Of a DNA stretch of 64,000 bases, positions 1 to 14,726 are shown in pieces. The notes beneath the pieces were generated by a model. That model was given only the letters and a program-made list of their open reading frames with translations. It searched no databases and was not told the origin of the DNA. The stretch covers positions 248,001-312,000 of the forward strand of contig NZ_CP013106.1 of NCBI RefSeq assembly GCF_001431725.1, in the 5' to 3' direction. A program made the position numbers and the translations under genes. The stretch comes from Halomonas huangheensis (lineage in GTDB: Bacteria > Pseudomonadota > Gammaproteobacteria > Pseudomonadales > Halomonadaceae). Positions within the stretch are counted from its first letter, which is position 1; the number at the start of each line of letters is the position of its first letter.

Positions 1-146
1 TGATGCCGGACCTGCTGGACGCCTATCTGGCAGAGTTGAAAGCCATGCGCAGTGCGCTGGGTGCTGACCAGGCTGAAGCGCTGACTACGGGATTGCGCGC
101 CCTGTTACTGGCGCTGGAAGGAGAATCTCCGGGAGCTGATTCATGA
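1..146 (+). CDS. 3' end of an unidentified gene (partial)
   Basis: An open frame enters from the left edge and stops at 144-146; its last 47 or so residues are visible, starting near MPDLLDAYLAELKAMRSALG and ending GESPGADS. It is leucine- and alanine-rich and probably helical. The stop overlaps the start codon of the next gene (ATGA), so the two are probably co-transcribed and translationally coupled. The look recalls the C-terminal helices of MarR-type regulators, which often sit next to small-molecule exporters, but this is a guess from helix character only. No domain or motif can be identified in this stretch. Confidence 0.6.
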   Translation, partial: MPDLLDAYLAELKAMRSALGADQAEALTTGLRALLLALEGESPGADS

Positions 147-1075
147 ACATCAGAACGGGGGGTGTCTGGGGGGCTCATCTCGGCATGCTGGTATGGGCGT
201 TGCTGGTGGGACTATCGTTCCCGGCGGTGGGGCTGTTGAGCGAAGGGTTGCCGCCCTTGCTGTTGACGGCGATGCGTTTTGCCATCGCCGCCCTTGCGGT
301 ATTGCCACTGGTCTGGGGTGCGCCGGGTCTGGTACCCAGTCGTCCCGGCGCTTGGCTGTATGCCTTGATGGGACTATGCCTTGCAGGTTTCTTCGGTACC
401 ATGTTCTGGGCCGCGCATCGCACTACGGCGCTTTCCATGGCCACGCTCTACGTTAGTGTTCCACTGCTGGCTTATATGCTTGGACGCATGATACGTGTCG
501 AACAGCGTGCCCTTGGGCTGTTGGCTTTGCTGCTGCTTGGCGCGCTGGGTGCCCTCGGGTTGGCCTGGGCGGAAGCGAAGGGGGATCTGAGTCGGATGCA
601 GCTTGGGCCTGGAGAGGCAGGGTTCTTCGTCGGCTGCATGGCGTCGGCACTGTATCCGGTGTTGTCGAAGTTCGGGCTGGTGCGGGGTTGGTTGTCGCCA
701 CATGCCGGAGTCAGAACCTTGTGGAGTCTGGTGCTGGGTGGGGTGCTGATTGCGCTGTTGGGGCTGATCTTCAACAGCCCAGCAGCGATGGCTCGCATGA
801 CACTGAGTGACCTGCTGCTGGTCACTTACCTGGGAATGTTCTCGAGTGGTGTAACCTTCTGGTTGCAGCAACGAGCAACGGCGACGCTGACTCCGGCGGC
901 GGTCACCGCCTATGGTTACCTGGTGCCTTTCGTCTCGATGCTGTTGTTGTTTATCCAGCAGCCACAGGCTCTGTCGCTGGTCTGGTTGCCTGGTGGTGTG
1001 ATGGTGATGGCCGCCATTCTGTTGCTGCTGCGCCGTGATGTGCGGATGCGCAGCCCTGTGGCGATGAGTCACTGA
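143..1075 (+). CDS. EamA/DMT-family membrane permease
   Basis: A 310-residue, very hydrophobic protein with about ten predicted membrane helices arranged as two halves of five, the pattern of the drug/metabolite transporter (EamA, RhaT-like) family. The N-terminal half opens with a helix after MNIRTGGVWG and carries the typical LTAMRFAIAALAVLP segment; the second half repeats the fold from about residue 155, with TPAAVTAYGYLVPFVSML near the end. Members export amino acids, metabolites or drugs across the inner membrane; the substrate cannot be read from sequence. The ATG overlaps the stop of the upstream frame. The 3' end overlaps the convergent lipoprotein gene by 7 bases. Confidence 0.85.
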   Translation: MNIRTGGVWGAHLGMLVWALLVGLSFPAVGLLSEGLPPLLLTAMRFAIAALAVLPLVWGAPGLVPSRPGAWLYALMGLCLAGFFGTMFWAAHRTTALSMATLYVSVPLLAYMLGRMIRVEQRALGLLALLLLGALGALGLAWAEAKGDLSRMQLGPGEAGFFVGCMASALYPVLSKFGLVRGWLSPHAGVRTLWSLVLGGVLIALLGLIFNSPAAMARMTLSDLLLVTYLGMFSSGVTFWLQQRATATLTPAAVTAYGYLVPFVSMLLLFIQQPQALSLVWLPGGVMVMAAILLLLRRDVRMRSPVAMSH

Positions 1076-2079
1076 GTCTCAGGACGCAGACAGGCCAGCA
1101 GCGAACGCTGCAGTCTGCTGAAATTGTTGTCACTGAGCATCAGGAAACTGCCGTCGGGTAATGCTGCCAGTCCTTCCATATTGTCGAGTCGCCAGCCATC
1201 GGCGCTGGAAAGGCTGGCGACAGTAGTGGTGTTGACATCAGGAGGGGCCAGCAGCTGTGTGCGCTTGAGGGTGATCACCAGCGGGTGGGGTGGTGCATAG
1301 GCACGCTCGAGGGTCAGCAGGGTGTCCGGAGTGTCCGGCCATGGCGCCATATCGGTCAGTGAGCTTCCGGTGGCGTCCGCCAATGGGTAACCCCACTGAT
1401 GTCTGCCGTCGAGGCTGAACAGCCGCGTGACTTTCGCATCACTGCCCGGCGGTGGGGATTCCAGGCCGATGAGCACGCCCAGGTCGGGGAGTTGTGTCAT
1501 GGCCTCCATTCCCCTGTTGTTTCCTGAACCGGTTTGCCCTGCTCTCTGAGCCTCGCTCGGGTGCAGGGCGTCGCCGTTGGGGTAGCCTTCGGTAGTGAAT
1601 GACTGCAGGCGGTGGTCGCGTTCGAAGGCGATCAGTAGTGCGGTATTGCCGCGCTCGCCATCCTCGGCATTATCAAGCACCACGGCTTCGGCATCACCAT
1701 CTCCACCTGTCAGAGGCTGTCCGCTGCTGTCCTTGAGGGTGTGGCTGGATATCACTGCCAGATCGATCAGTTGGCCATCATCGAATAGCGGCCGAGTTTG
1801 ATGCAGGCGGCCACGATCCGAGATCAACCACAGGCTCTGTTCGTCATCATCCCAGGCCAGTGCTGATAGGCCGCCGAGCGGTTGCCCCGACGCCAGGCTG
1901 TCGGCGGGCCATTGGCTGGGTAGCTTCAGCGTGCCACATAGCTCGAGACCGGGAATGGTAGGTGTCTTTCCGTCAATGGCGTTGGCTCCGGCCAGGCTGG
2001 CGAGCTGTACATTGTGGGCACAACCGGGCAGTGACCACAGCAGGCCTGCCAGAGCGAGAGTGTGCAGAGGCTTGAGCAT
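1069..2079 (-). CDS. Phytase-like (esterase-like beta-propeller) lipoprotein
   Basis: A 336-residue exported protein. The start at 2079 is chosen because it is followed directly by a lipoprotein signal, MLKPLHTLALAGLLWSLPGC, with lipobox LPGC and the lipidated cysteine at residue 20; a further upstream ATG would place 55 unrelated residues before it. The body contains motifs such as GLSALAWDDDEQSLWLISDRG, DAEAVVLD, NRGMEAM and DNMEGLAALPDGSFLMLSDNN, which match the 'esterase-like activity of phytase' family, a predicted beta-propeller. The name reflects structural similarity; phytase activity is not shown for most members. Divergent from dapB, with 200 bp between. Confidence 0.72.
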   Translation of the reverse strand: MLKPLHTLALAGLLWSLPGCAHNVQLASLAGANAIDGKTPTIPGLELCGTLKLPSQWPADSLASGQPLGGLSALAWDDDEQSLWLISDRGRLHQTRPLFDDGQLIDLAVISSHTLKDSSGQPLTGGDGDAEAVVLDNAEDGERGNTALLIAFERDHRLQSFTTEGYPNGDALHPSEAQRAGQTGSGNNRGMEAMTQLPDLGVLIGLESPPPGSDAKVTRLFSLDGRHQWGYPLADATGSSLTDMAPWPDTPDTLLTLERAYAPPHPLVITLKRTQLLAPPDVNTTTVASLSSADGWRLDNMEGLAALPDGSFLMLSDNNFSRLQRSLLACLRPETQ

Positions 2080-2187
2080 GGAAATTCCCTTTCGAGGCGA
2101 GAGTTGGACGCCGCCAACACACGATGATCGCATATTGCAGTGACAGAGGGATGGCATCTCTGATGCACAGACGACGCTATTTCGCAC

Positions 2188-2196
2188 TGGTATACT
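2188..2196 (+). promoter_or_regulatory. Probable extended -10 promoter for dapB
   Basis: TGG followed by TATACT gives an extended -10 (TGnTATACT) about 85 bp before the dapB start. No good -35 is visible at the usual distance, as is typical for extended -10 promoters. Read by eye only. Confidence 0.4.
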
Positions 2197-2210
2197 GGGC
2201 GCTGTCTTGA

Positions 2211-3113
<903 letters not shown>

Positions 3114-3485
3114 TGCACCGCCCCCAGCACTTGCTCATAGGGGGTGGTCAGATCGGCGTATATCCTGTAACATCTCAAAAATTTTGGCCGGGCACGAACC
3201 GTTTATGACGCCTTGCGCAGCGCTTGTGACGTCCTGTTCATAAGCGAGTGAAGCGGCAGACATCGGCTCAGACATTCCGAGCGCAAGACAAGAAGCATAA
3301 CAAGCGGGATGAAACCGGTCTTTATCGGGTTTCGTCCCGCTTTTTTACGGCCCGGCTCCTTGTGCCTTTCATGACGCAGAGAGCCGGGTCGATGCCGACT
3401 GGATGCAGCCGTTTCCGGTGGTAGGTGGTTTGAGTAGGCAAGTGGTAGTGGCAGTTACCTTGACGAGCATTGGGAGGACGTAGCG
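3114..3485 (+). other. Gene-free carAB leader region
   Basis: 372 bp without a supported gene. It holds AT-rich DNA around 3158-3186, the strong terminator-like hairpin at 3304-3346, and a good ribosome binding site (GGGAGG) just before the TTG start of carA. Promoters for carAB are expected here, but I cannot pick one confidently. Control by arginine and pyrimidines is known for carAB in related bacteria; no site for it is recognised here. Confidence 0.5.
3304..3346 (+). terminator. Rho-independent terminator (dapB terminator or carAB attenuator)
   Basis: A 13-bp stem (GCGGGATGAAACC paired with GGTTTCGTCCCGC, one G-T pair) is followed by six T. It ends dapB transcripts, or if a promoter lies upstream it could attenuate carAB; the sequence does not decide between these. 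Confidence 0.85.
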
Positions 3486-4631
3486 TTGAACAAACCCGCA
3501 ATTCTGGCCCTGGAAGATGGCAGTGTGTTCCACGGCGTAGCCATTGGCGCAGATGGGCAGACCAGTGGTGAAGTGGTGTTCAATACGGCCATGACCGGCT
3601 ATCAGGAAATTCTCACCGACCCTTCCTACTCCCGACAGATCGTCACACTCACCTATCCCCATATCGGCAACACCGGCATCAACCCTGAGGACGTGGAATC
3701 CTCCAGCATCGCTGCTGCTGGGCTCGTCATCCGCGATCTGCCGCTGGTTGCCAGCAACTTCCGCTCTACGCAAAGCCTGTCTGATTACCTGGCCTCCAGC
3801 AATGTGGTGGGTATCGCCGATATCGATACCCGTCGCCTGACTCGCATCCTGCGTGACAAGGGGTCGCAGAACGGTGCCATTCTTGCCGGTGCCGAGGCTG
3901 AAGGGGCGGATGCCGAAGCTCGCGCACTGGAAGCCGCACGTGCCTTCCCCGGACTCAAGGGCATGGATCTGGCCAAGGTGGTTTCCTGCACCGAGCAGTA
4001 CGAGTGGAGTGAAGGTGAGTGGGCACTGGGCGAAGGTTATGCAGACGCCGCTGCTACTGAACGTCCGTTCCATGTGGTCGCCTACGACTACGGCGTCAAG
4101 TTCAATATTCTGCGTATGCTGGCCAGCCGCGGTTGCCGCCTGACGGTGGTGCCGGCCCAGACGTCTGCGGCCGAGGTGCTGGCGATGCAGCCGGACGGTA
4201 TCTTCCTGTCCAATGGCCCCGGCGACCCCGAGCCCTGCGACTATGCGATCAAGGCGATCGGCGAGATTCTCGAAACAGATACGCCACTGTTCGGCATCTG
4301 TCTGGGCCACCAGTTGCTGGCGTTGGCCAGTGGCGCGAACACCGTCAAGATGGGCCATGGTCACCACGGTGCCAACCATCCGGTGCAGGACCTGGATACC
4401 GGCTATGTGATGATCACCAGTCAGAACCATGGCTTTGCTGCTGACGAAGCGACACTGCCGGAAACGCTGCGTGCCACACACCGTTCGCTGTTCGATGGCA
4501 CCCTGCAGGGGATTGAACGTACCGATCGCCCCGCGTTCAGTTTCCAGGGCCATCCGGAAGCCAGCCCGGGGCCGCGGGATGTCGCCCCTCTGTTTGACCG
4601 CTTTATCGAGATGATGCGCAGCCGCCGTTAA
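3486..4631 (+). CDS. carA: Carbamoyl-phosphate synthase small subunit
   Basis: The glutaminase subunit: it hydrolyses glutamine and channels ammonia to CarB for carbamoyl phosphate, used in arginine and pyrimidine synthesis. The 381 residues start [17 protein letters not shown] at a TTG codon with GGGAGG upstream; E. coli carA also uses TTG, which supports this start. The C-terminal class I glutamine amidotransferase domain shows nucleophile Cys272 in FGICLGHQ and the His356/Glu358 pair in HPEASPGP. It is followed 80 bp later by carB, certainly one operon. Confidence 0.97.
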   Translation: MNKPAILALEDGSVFHGVAIGADGQTSGEVVFNTAMTGYQEILTDPSYSRQIVTLTYPHIGNTGINPEDVESSSIAAAGLVIRDLPLVASNFRSTQSLSDYLASSNVVGIADIDTRRLTRILRDKGSQNGAILAGAEAEGADAEARALEAARAFPGLKGMDLAKVVSCTEQYEWSEGEWALGEGYADAAATERPFHVVAYDYGVKFNILRMLASRGCRLTVVPAQTSAAEVLAMQPDGIFLSNGPGDPEPCDYAIKAIGEILETDTPLFGICLGHQLLALASGANTVKMGHGHHGANHPVQDLDTGYVMITSQNHGFAADEATLPETLRATHRSLFDGTLQGIERTDRPAFSFQGHPEASPGPRDVAPLFDRFIEMMRSRR

Positions 4632-4711
4632 CGCGACTCCTGACGCGCCCCAGCGGATATACCCAACACGCTCACTTCGATTCATCGTCAAAATTTCAAG
4701 CGGGAAGCATC

Positions 4712-7938
<3,227 letters not shown>

Positions 7939-7942
<4 letters not shown>

Positions 7943-8415
7943 ACAAGGTCCCGATGACCGTCGCTGGTGAGCAACGCCTGCGTGATGAGCTGGATCAGCT
8001 CAAGAGCGAGGCTCGCCCGAAGGTAATCGCTGATATTGCCGAGGCGCGTGAGCATGGCGATCTCAAGGAGAATGCCGAGTACCATGCGGCCCGCGAACAG
8101 CAGGGCTTCATCGAGGGGCGTATTCAGGAAATTGAAGGCAAGCTGTCCAATGCTCAGGTTATCGATGTCACCAGGCTGCCCAAGAGTGGCAAGGTGATTT
8201 TTGGGGTTACCGTTGAGCTGCTCAACCTCGAGACCGATGAGGAAGTCACCTACCGCATCGTCGGCGAGGATGAGGCGGACATCAAGCAGCGTCGTATTTC
8301 CGTTACTTCGCCTATCGCTCGCGCCTTGATCGGCAAGGAAGAAGGCGAGATCGTGGTCGTGCGTACGCCGGGCGGCGAAGTCGAATACGAGATCAGCTCC
8401 GTCGAGCATCTGTAG
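7939..8415 (+). CDS. greA: Transcription elongation factor GreA
   Basis: Rescues backtracked RNA polymerase by stimulating transcript cleavage through its secondary channel. The 158-residue length and two-part fold match GreA: an N-terminal coiled coil (residues about 1-75) with the acidic tip at [20 protein letters not shown], and a C-terminal globular domain with [19 protein letters not shown] and [18 protein letters not shown]. The ATGA overlap with carB is common in this group. The stop codon is followed immediately by a heptamer array and then a 19-bp hairpin. Confidence 0.97.
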
Positions 8416-8443
8416 GCTACGAGCTACGAGCTACGAGCTACGA
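8416..8443. repeat. Heptanucleotide tandem repeat, GCTACGA x4
   Basis: Four perfect copies of GCTACGA begin on the base after the greA stop codon. The same heptamer in the opposite orientation (GCTCGTA x5) occurs at 14615-14649. Confidence 0.95.
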
Positions 8444-8485
8444 ACAAGAACACCCCGCCGATTTTTTCGGCGGGGTGTTCTTGTT
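8443..8485. terminator. 19-bp perfect hairpin between convergent greA and yhbY
   Basis: A perfect 19-bp inverted repeat (outer AACAAGAACA, inner CCCGCCGA) with a five-T loop. It lies directly after greA. The T run is in the loop rather than after the stem, so termination may be less classical, but the stem is long and symmetrical and could act on both strands. Confidence 0.65.
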
Positions 8486-8619
8486 GGGGCCAAGGCCTGG
8501 GTAGGGCGCGGAAAGAATGAAAACCATCCACAGGGATGGCTGGCAGCGTGGTTGTGGATAACAGGGGTTGGGAAGGACAATCCTGCTGCGATTCCCGGAT
8601 GGCGCTTGCTCTGGTCATG

Positions 8620-8654
8620 AAAAAACACCCCGGCAGCGGTGGCTGACGGGGTGT
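8620..8654 (-). terminator. Terminator of yhbY
   Basis: On the minus strand the stem ACACCCCGTCAGC / GCTGCCGGGGTGT (one mismatch) is followed by six T, 40 bp past the yhbY stop. Confidence 0.85.
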
Positions 8655-8694
8655 CTCGTTTCGGCTTACGACGCGAAGCGTGTTATTTCAGCGC

Positions 8695-9021
8695 TTAGTG
8701 CCTACCGTGGTGATCCTTGAAGCGACTCACGTTGGAGAGCTTGGGGTTTGCCTTGGGATTGTGGCGGTACAGCAGGGCAACCTTGCCGATCTTCTGGACA
8801 ACCTCAGCGCCGCTGGCGTCTGCCAGCTCGTCGATGACGGCGGCACGGTCGTCGCGCTCGGTAAGAGCGAGCTTTACCTTGATCAGTTCGTGATCATTGA
8901 GCGCTCGCTCGAGCTCGGCCAGCAGGCCCTCGGAGATGCCGTTCTCGGAGGCAGTAACCACTGGATCGAGGTGATGGCCGATGCTGCGGAATGCTTTCTT
9001 TTGTGCCTGTGACAAGCTCAT
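8695..9021 (-). CDS. yhbY: YhbY-type RNA-binding protein (CRM domain)
   Basis: A 108-residue protein starting MSLSQAQKKAFRSIGHHLDP. It has the single CRS1/YhbY (CRM) RNA-binding fold associated with pre-50S ribosomal particles: LDPVVTASENGISEGLLAELERAL and the helix ELIKVKLALTERDDRAAVIDEL, then an IGKVALLYRHNPK segment equivalent to the family's GRIGVLYR loop. The start at 9021 is preferred because earlier codons add 31 unrelated residues. It is divergent from rlmE, the usual arrangement in gammaproteobacteria, which suggests both work in 50S maturation. A basic, histidine-rich tail (SRFKDHHGRH) ends the protein. Confidence 0.92.
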   Translation of the reverse strand: MSLSQAQKKAFRSIGHHLDPVVTASENGISEGLLAELERALNDHELIKVKLALTERDDRAAVIDELADASGAEVVQKIGKVALLYRHNPKANPKLSNVSRFKDHHGRH

Positions 9022-9262
9022 GGTATCTTGATTCTTCCCGAAAATGGCGCGCAATGGCACATGGTACGGCGAATCCGGCCAGCATGAAAGCGTGCTTCTC
9101 CATTGTCGCTTCATGGTTCATGGATGATGGCTCCAATGGATTGTGCTTCCATAAGTTGTTGCCCCATGAATTGTACCCCATATCCTGCGGTCAACCTTCG
9201 CTGAAGGAGCAACTCACCATCGGTGAGTCACGTGGCCCGCAGTCAGCGTTTCAGGTGATCTC

Positions 9263-9964
9263 GTGGCATCTTCCCGTTCTTCCCGGCCTTCCTCGTCTGC
9301 TGGCAAGCAAGCATCATCGGCCAACAAACGTGGCTCAGGCAGTGCCGGGGCCAGCAAGACCAGTGCCAGTTGGCTGAAGGAGCACTTCGATGATCGCTAT
9401 GTTCAGCAGAGCTGGCAGGATGGCTATCGTTCACGTGCCAGCTATAAACTGATCGAGCTCGATGAAAAGGATCGCCTGTTCAAGCCGGGCATGACCGTCA
9501 TCGACCTTGGTGCTGCGCCGGGCGGCTGGAGCCAGATTGCGGCCGAGCGAGTGGGTGATAATGGCGTGGTGATCGCTTCCGATATCCTGGAAATGGATGC
9601 ATTGGCGGGCGTTGACTTCATTGCTGGCGATTTCACCGAGGAACAGGTGCTCGAGGAAATCCTCAGTGTGCTGAATAATCGTCCCGTGGACCTTGTGATG
9701 TCAGACATGGCCCCCAATATGAGTGGTATGGCTGCCATTGATCAGCCTCAAGCCATGTATCTGGTGGAATTGGCGCTGGACCTGGCGCGTCAGACGCTGC
9801 GCCCGGGCGGTCGCTTCCTGGCCAAGGTATTTCAAGGTGAGGGTTTTGATGCTTACCTGAAGGATCTACGAGGCAGTTTTCAGCGGGTAGTAACACGTAA
9901 ACCGGATGCCTCGCGCGCTCGCTCGCGTGAAGTCTATCTGCTGGCAGAAGGATTCAAGGGTTGA
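9263..9964 (+). CDS. rlmE: 23S rRNA 2'-O-ribose methyltransferase (U2552)
   Basis: RlmE/FtsJ methylates the 2'-O of U2552 in the 50S A-loop using S-adenosylmethionine. The SAM-binding motif [11 protein letters not shown] lies at about residues 81-91, and the catalytic K-D-K-E tetrad can be placed at Lys62, Asp148 ([11 protein letters not shown]), Lys188 (LAKVFQGEG) and Glu223 (SREVYLL). The GTG start gives 233 residues with a serine-rich, low-complexity N-terminal extension of about 25 residues relative to E. coli; no alternative start with a good ribosome site is seen inside it. ftsH follows 295 bp downstream, the conserved rlmE-ftsH order. Confidence 0.95.
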   Translation: MASSRSSRPSSSAGKQASSANKRGSGSAGASKTSASWLKEHFDDRYVQQSWQDGYRSRASYKLIELDEKDRLFKPGMTVIDLGAAPGGWSQIAAERVGDNGVVIASDILEMDALAGVDFIAGDFTEEQVLEEILSVLNNRPVDLVMSDMAPNMSGMAAIDQPQAMYLVELALDLARQTLRPGGRFLAKVFQGEGFDAYLKDLRGSFQRVVTRKPDASRARSREVYLLAEGFKG

Positions 9965-10259
9965 GCCCCGACAGTTCGCTTGGGGGTAGCTCGGCATGAC
10001 ATCATGGGATCGGAGGCTGGTAGATAGTGCCTACCGACTCGATACGCGGACAATATCGTTAGAGTGTGACAGAGTGTAGGAAGCGGAGCCTGGCAGGTCT
10101 ATACATAGAGTGAGAGGTAACGGGCTGCACTCGAGAAGCTGGCATGCAGCGCACGATCTGCGTGCTATTCCCGGGCTGGCTGAACAAGGCTTGCTCCTGT
10201 AGTGTCAGAGCTCCAGAGGCACCTGAAGCCGACAGATTTCTGTAATTGAGGGTAGTCCC

Positions 10260-12260
<2,001 letters not shown>

Positions 12261-12283
12261 CACATGATCAGCCCTGACGTCAG

Positions 12284-12306
12284 AGGCGCCCTGCGGGGCG
12301 CCTTTG
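12284..12306 (+). terminator. Short GC hairpin after ftsH
   Basis: Stem AGGCGCCC / GGGCGCCT, four-base loop, then only three T. Probably a weak terminator or a 3'-end-protecting structure before folP. Confidence 0.5.
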
Positions 12307-12361
12307 GCGTGACGCAGCGTGGCTCTGTCATGCAACTTCCGATATCAGGACCTTTCTCAAC

Positions 12362-13237
12362 ATGGATTCGAGTGCTTCCTTGACCCTCGCCTGTGGCCGT
12401 CACCGGCTCGACCTTTCCTACCCGCGGATCATGGGCATTCTCAATGTTACCCCTGACTCGTTCTCTGACGGTGGTCGCCATCTGTCAATGGATGATGCGC
12501 TGAAGCGTGCCGAGCAGATGCTGGCAGAAGGTGCAGCGATCATTGATGTGGGCGGAGAGTCTACTCGCCCCGGAGCGGAGCCGGTCAGCGTGCAGCAGGA
12601 GCTGGACAGAGTGGTGCCGGTGGTTGAGGCATTGGTACGTGAGCTCGATGCGTTGGTGTCGGTAGATACATCGACACCAGAAGTCATACGTGCTGTCGGC
12701 CACGCTGGAGCAGGCATGATCAACGACGTGCGCAACTTGCGTCGTGAGGGAGCGCTTCAGGCAGCGTCGGGCACTGGTTTGCCGGTGGTGTTGATGCATA
12801 TGCTCGGTGAGCCCGGAAACATGCAGGATGCGCCGCACTATGCAGAGGCTATCGAGGATGAGGTGCTGGGGTTTCTCGAGCAGCGCATAGCAGCTTGTGA
12901 AGCGGCTGGGTTGCGTCGTGACAGACTGCTGTTGGATCCGGGCTTTGGTTTTGCCAAGACCGTGGAACATAATCTGCGTCTTTTGCATCGTATGGAAAGG
13001 TTGCGTGAGCTGGAGTTGCCGTTGTTGGTGGGCATGTCACGCAAGAGTTTCATCGGCAAGGTCCTGGAGCGTCCCGTGGAAGAGCGCCTCGCGGGTGGTC
13101 TCGCATTGTCGGCGCTAGCGGTTGAGCGTGGTGCACGCATTCTGCGTGTCCACGATATTGCTCCCCATGTGGATGCCGTGAATATGGCCTGGGCGGTGTT
13201 TGAAGAGGGCGTTGAACAAGGAGAAAACCGTGGCTAG
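12362..13237 (+). CDS. folP: Dihydropteroate synthase
   Basis: Condenses 6-hydroxymethyl-7,8-dihydropterin pyrophosphate with p-aminobenzoate in folate synthesis; the sulfonamide target. The 291-residue TIM barrel shows the family motifs in order: [14 protein letters not shown] (loop 1), [11 protein letters not shown] (loop 2), [23 protein letters not shown] and [12 protein letters not shown] start at 12362. The stop overlaps the start of glmM by 8 bases, the conserved folP-glmM pair, which points to translational coupling. Confidence 0.96.
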   Translation: MDSSASLTLACGRHRLDLSYPRIMGILNVTPDSFSDGGRHLSMDDALKRAEQMLAEGAAIIDVGGESTRPGAEPVSVQQELDRVVPVVEALVRELDALVSVDTSTPEVIRAVGHAGAGMINDVRNLRREGALQAASGTGLPVVLMHMLGEPGNMQDAPHYAEAIEDEVLGFLEQRIAACEAAGLRRDRLLLDPGFGFAKTVEHNLRLLHRMERLRELELPLLVGMSRKSFIGKVLERPVEERLAGGLALSALAVERGARILRVHDIAPHVDAVNMAWAVFEEGVEQGENRG

Positions 13238-14576
13238 ACGCTATTTTGGAACCGATGGGATTCGTGGAACCGTCGGGCAGGCACCGATCATGCCCGATTT
13301 CATGCTCAAGCTGGGCTGGGCTGCTGGACGTTGCATCGTGCCGCGTCGTCAGCGCGCTCGCGTGCTGATCGGTAAGGATACGCGCATCTCTGGCTACATG
13401 TTCGAGTCGGCGCTTGAAGCAGGGCTCTCCGCGGCTGGCGTCGATGTCATGCTGCTTGGCCCGATGCCGACGCCTGGAATTGCGTACCTGACGCGGACCT
13501 TCCGTGCCGATGCCGGTATCGTGATTTCCGCCTCGCACAATGCCTTTCAGGACAACGGCATCAAGTTCTTCTCCGCAGAGGGCGCCAAGCTGGGCGACGA
13601 AATCGAGGAGCGTATCGAGGCCGCGTTGGAAGACACTCTGACCACGGTGTCGCCTGATGAGTTGGGCAAGGCAACGCGTGTTGATGATGCGGCGGGTCGC
13701 TATATCGAATTCTGTAAGTCAACGATTCCGGAGCGGGTCAACCTCAACGGCCTCAGAATTGTTCTCGACTGTTCCCATGGTGCGACTTATCACATAGCTC
13801 CTAGTGTTTTCAAGGAGTTGGGTGCGAAAGTGTCGTTGATTGGAGCCGATCCTGACGGTCTGAACATCAACCATGAGGTCGGATCAACACATCCTGCAAC
13901 GCTGCGGGCGGCCGTCATTCAGCAGGGCGCTGATCTTGGCATCGCCTTTGATGGTGATGGTGACCGAGTGTTGATGGTAGATGCCGACGGCCATGAGATC
14001 GATGGCGACGACATGCTCTATTTGATTGCCCGTGACCGCCATGCGCGTGGCGAGTTGGGCGGTGGCGTGGTCGGAACACTGATGAGCAATTTCGGCCTGG
14101 CTGCTGCGTTGGAAGGAATGGGAGTTCCTTTCGAGCGCGCCAAGGTTGGTGATCGCTATGTCATGGAGCGCCTGGCCGCCAACGGCTGGCAGCTGGGTGG
14201 TGAGTCATCCGGGCATATCGTTTGTGGCCATGTGCAGACCACCGGCGATGGTATCGTCTCGGCTCTGCAGGTGTTGTCGTATATGGTGCGTGAAGAAGCA
14301 CCGATTTCACGTCTGCTGCATGGCTACGAGAAGGCGCCGCAATCACTGGTCAATGTACGCCTGAGCCCCGGCGCCGATGCCAAGGCGTTGATGAAGGACA
14401 AACGCCTCGCAGATGCGGTTGCTGCGGTTGAACAGCAGTTGGGTGAGGAAGGTCGAGTGCTGTTGCGTCCTTCCGGTACCGAGCCGTTGATCCGCGTTAT
14501 GGTCGAAGGCCGTCCGCACCTGGATGTGGATGGTCTGGCCCGCAAGCTGGCGGATGATGTGCGCGAACTGCTGTAA
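13230..14576 (+). CDS. glmM: Phosphoglucosamine mutase
   Basis: Interconverts glucosamine 6-phosphate and glucosamine 1-phosphate on the route to UDP-GlcNAc, peptidoglycan and LPS. A GTG at 13230 with AAGGAG upstream gives [16 protein letters not shown] and 448 residues, close to the E. coli length; the frame extends upstream to a TTG but only through folP-coding DNA. The active phosphoserine is Ser102 in VISASHN, the metal-binding loop is DGDGDR, and the C-terminal phosphate loop is [12 protein letters not shown]. It overlaps folP. A heptamer array lies between this gene and tpiA. Confidence 0.96.
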   Translation: MARRYFGTDGIRGTVGQAPIMPDFMLKLGWAAGRCIVPRRQRARVLIGKDTRISGYMFESALEAGLSAAGVDVMLLGPMPTPGIAYLTRTFRADAGIVISASHNAFQDNGIKFFSAEGAKLGDEIEERIEAALEDTLTTVSPDELGKATRVDDAAGRYIEFCKSTIPERVNLNGLRIVLDCSHGATYHIAPSVFKELGAKVSLIGADPDGLNINHEVGSTHPATLRAAVIQQGADLGIAFDGDGDRVLMVDADGHEIDGDDMLYLIARDRHARGELGGGVVGTLMSNFGLAAALEGMGVPFERAKVGDRYVMERLAANGWQLGGESSGHIVCGHVQTTGDGIVSALQVLSYMVREEAPISRLLHGYEKAPQSLVNVRLSPGADAKALMKDKRLADAVAAVEQQLGEEGRVLLRPSGTEPLIRVMVEGRPHLDVDGLARKLADDVRELL

Positions 14577-14614
14577 CGGCAGGTCACGAGTTACGAGTGT
14601 GGCGTATGCTGCTG

Positions 14615-14649
14615 GCTCGTAGCTCGTAGCTCGTAGCTCGTAGCTCGTA
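14615..14649. repeat. Heptanucleotide tandem repeat, GCTCGTA x5
   Basis: Five perfect copies in the glmM-tpiA gap. The unit is the reverse complement (with rotation) of the array after greA. Two degenerate units in the opposite orientation (CACGAG, TTACGAG) lie just upstream at about 14585-14597, so the transcript could fold into a hairpin. Confidence 0.95.
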
Positions 14650-14726
14650 GCTAACCATTCGCTCAAAACTTGAGCAAACCTTGCCGCTCCTATAACATTT
14701 CGGCCCACCTTGGAAGAGGATGTCTC

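Noticed and set aside
3369..4691. 440-residue open frame on the minus strand
   Set aside because: It is antisense to carA, has no domain signature and follows from the codon use of carA.
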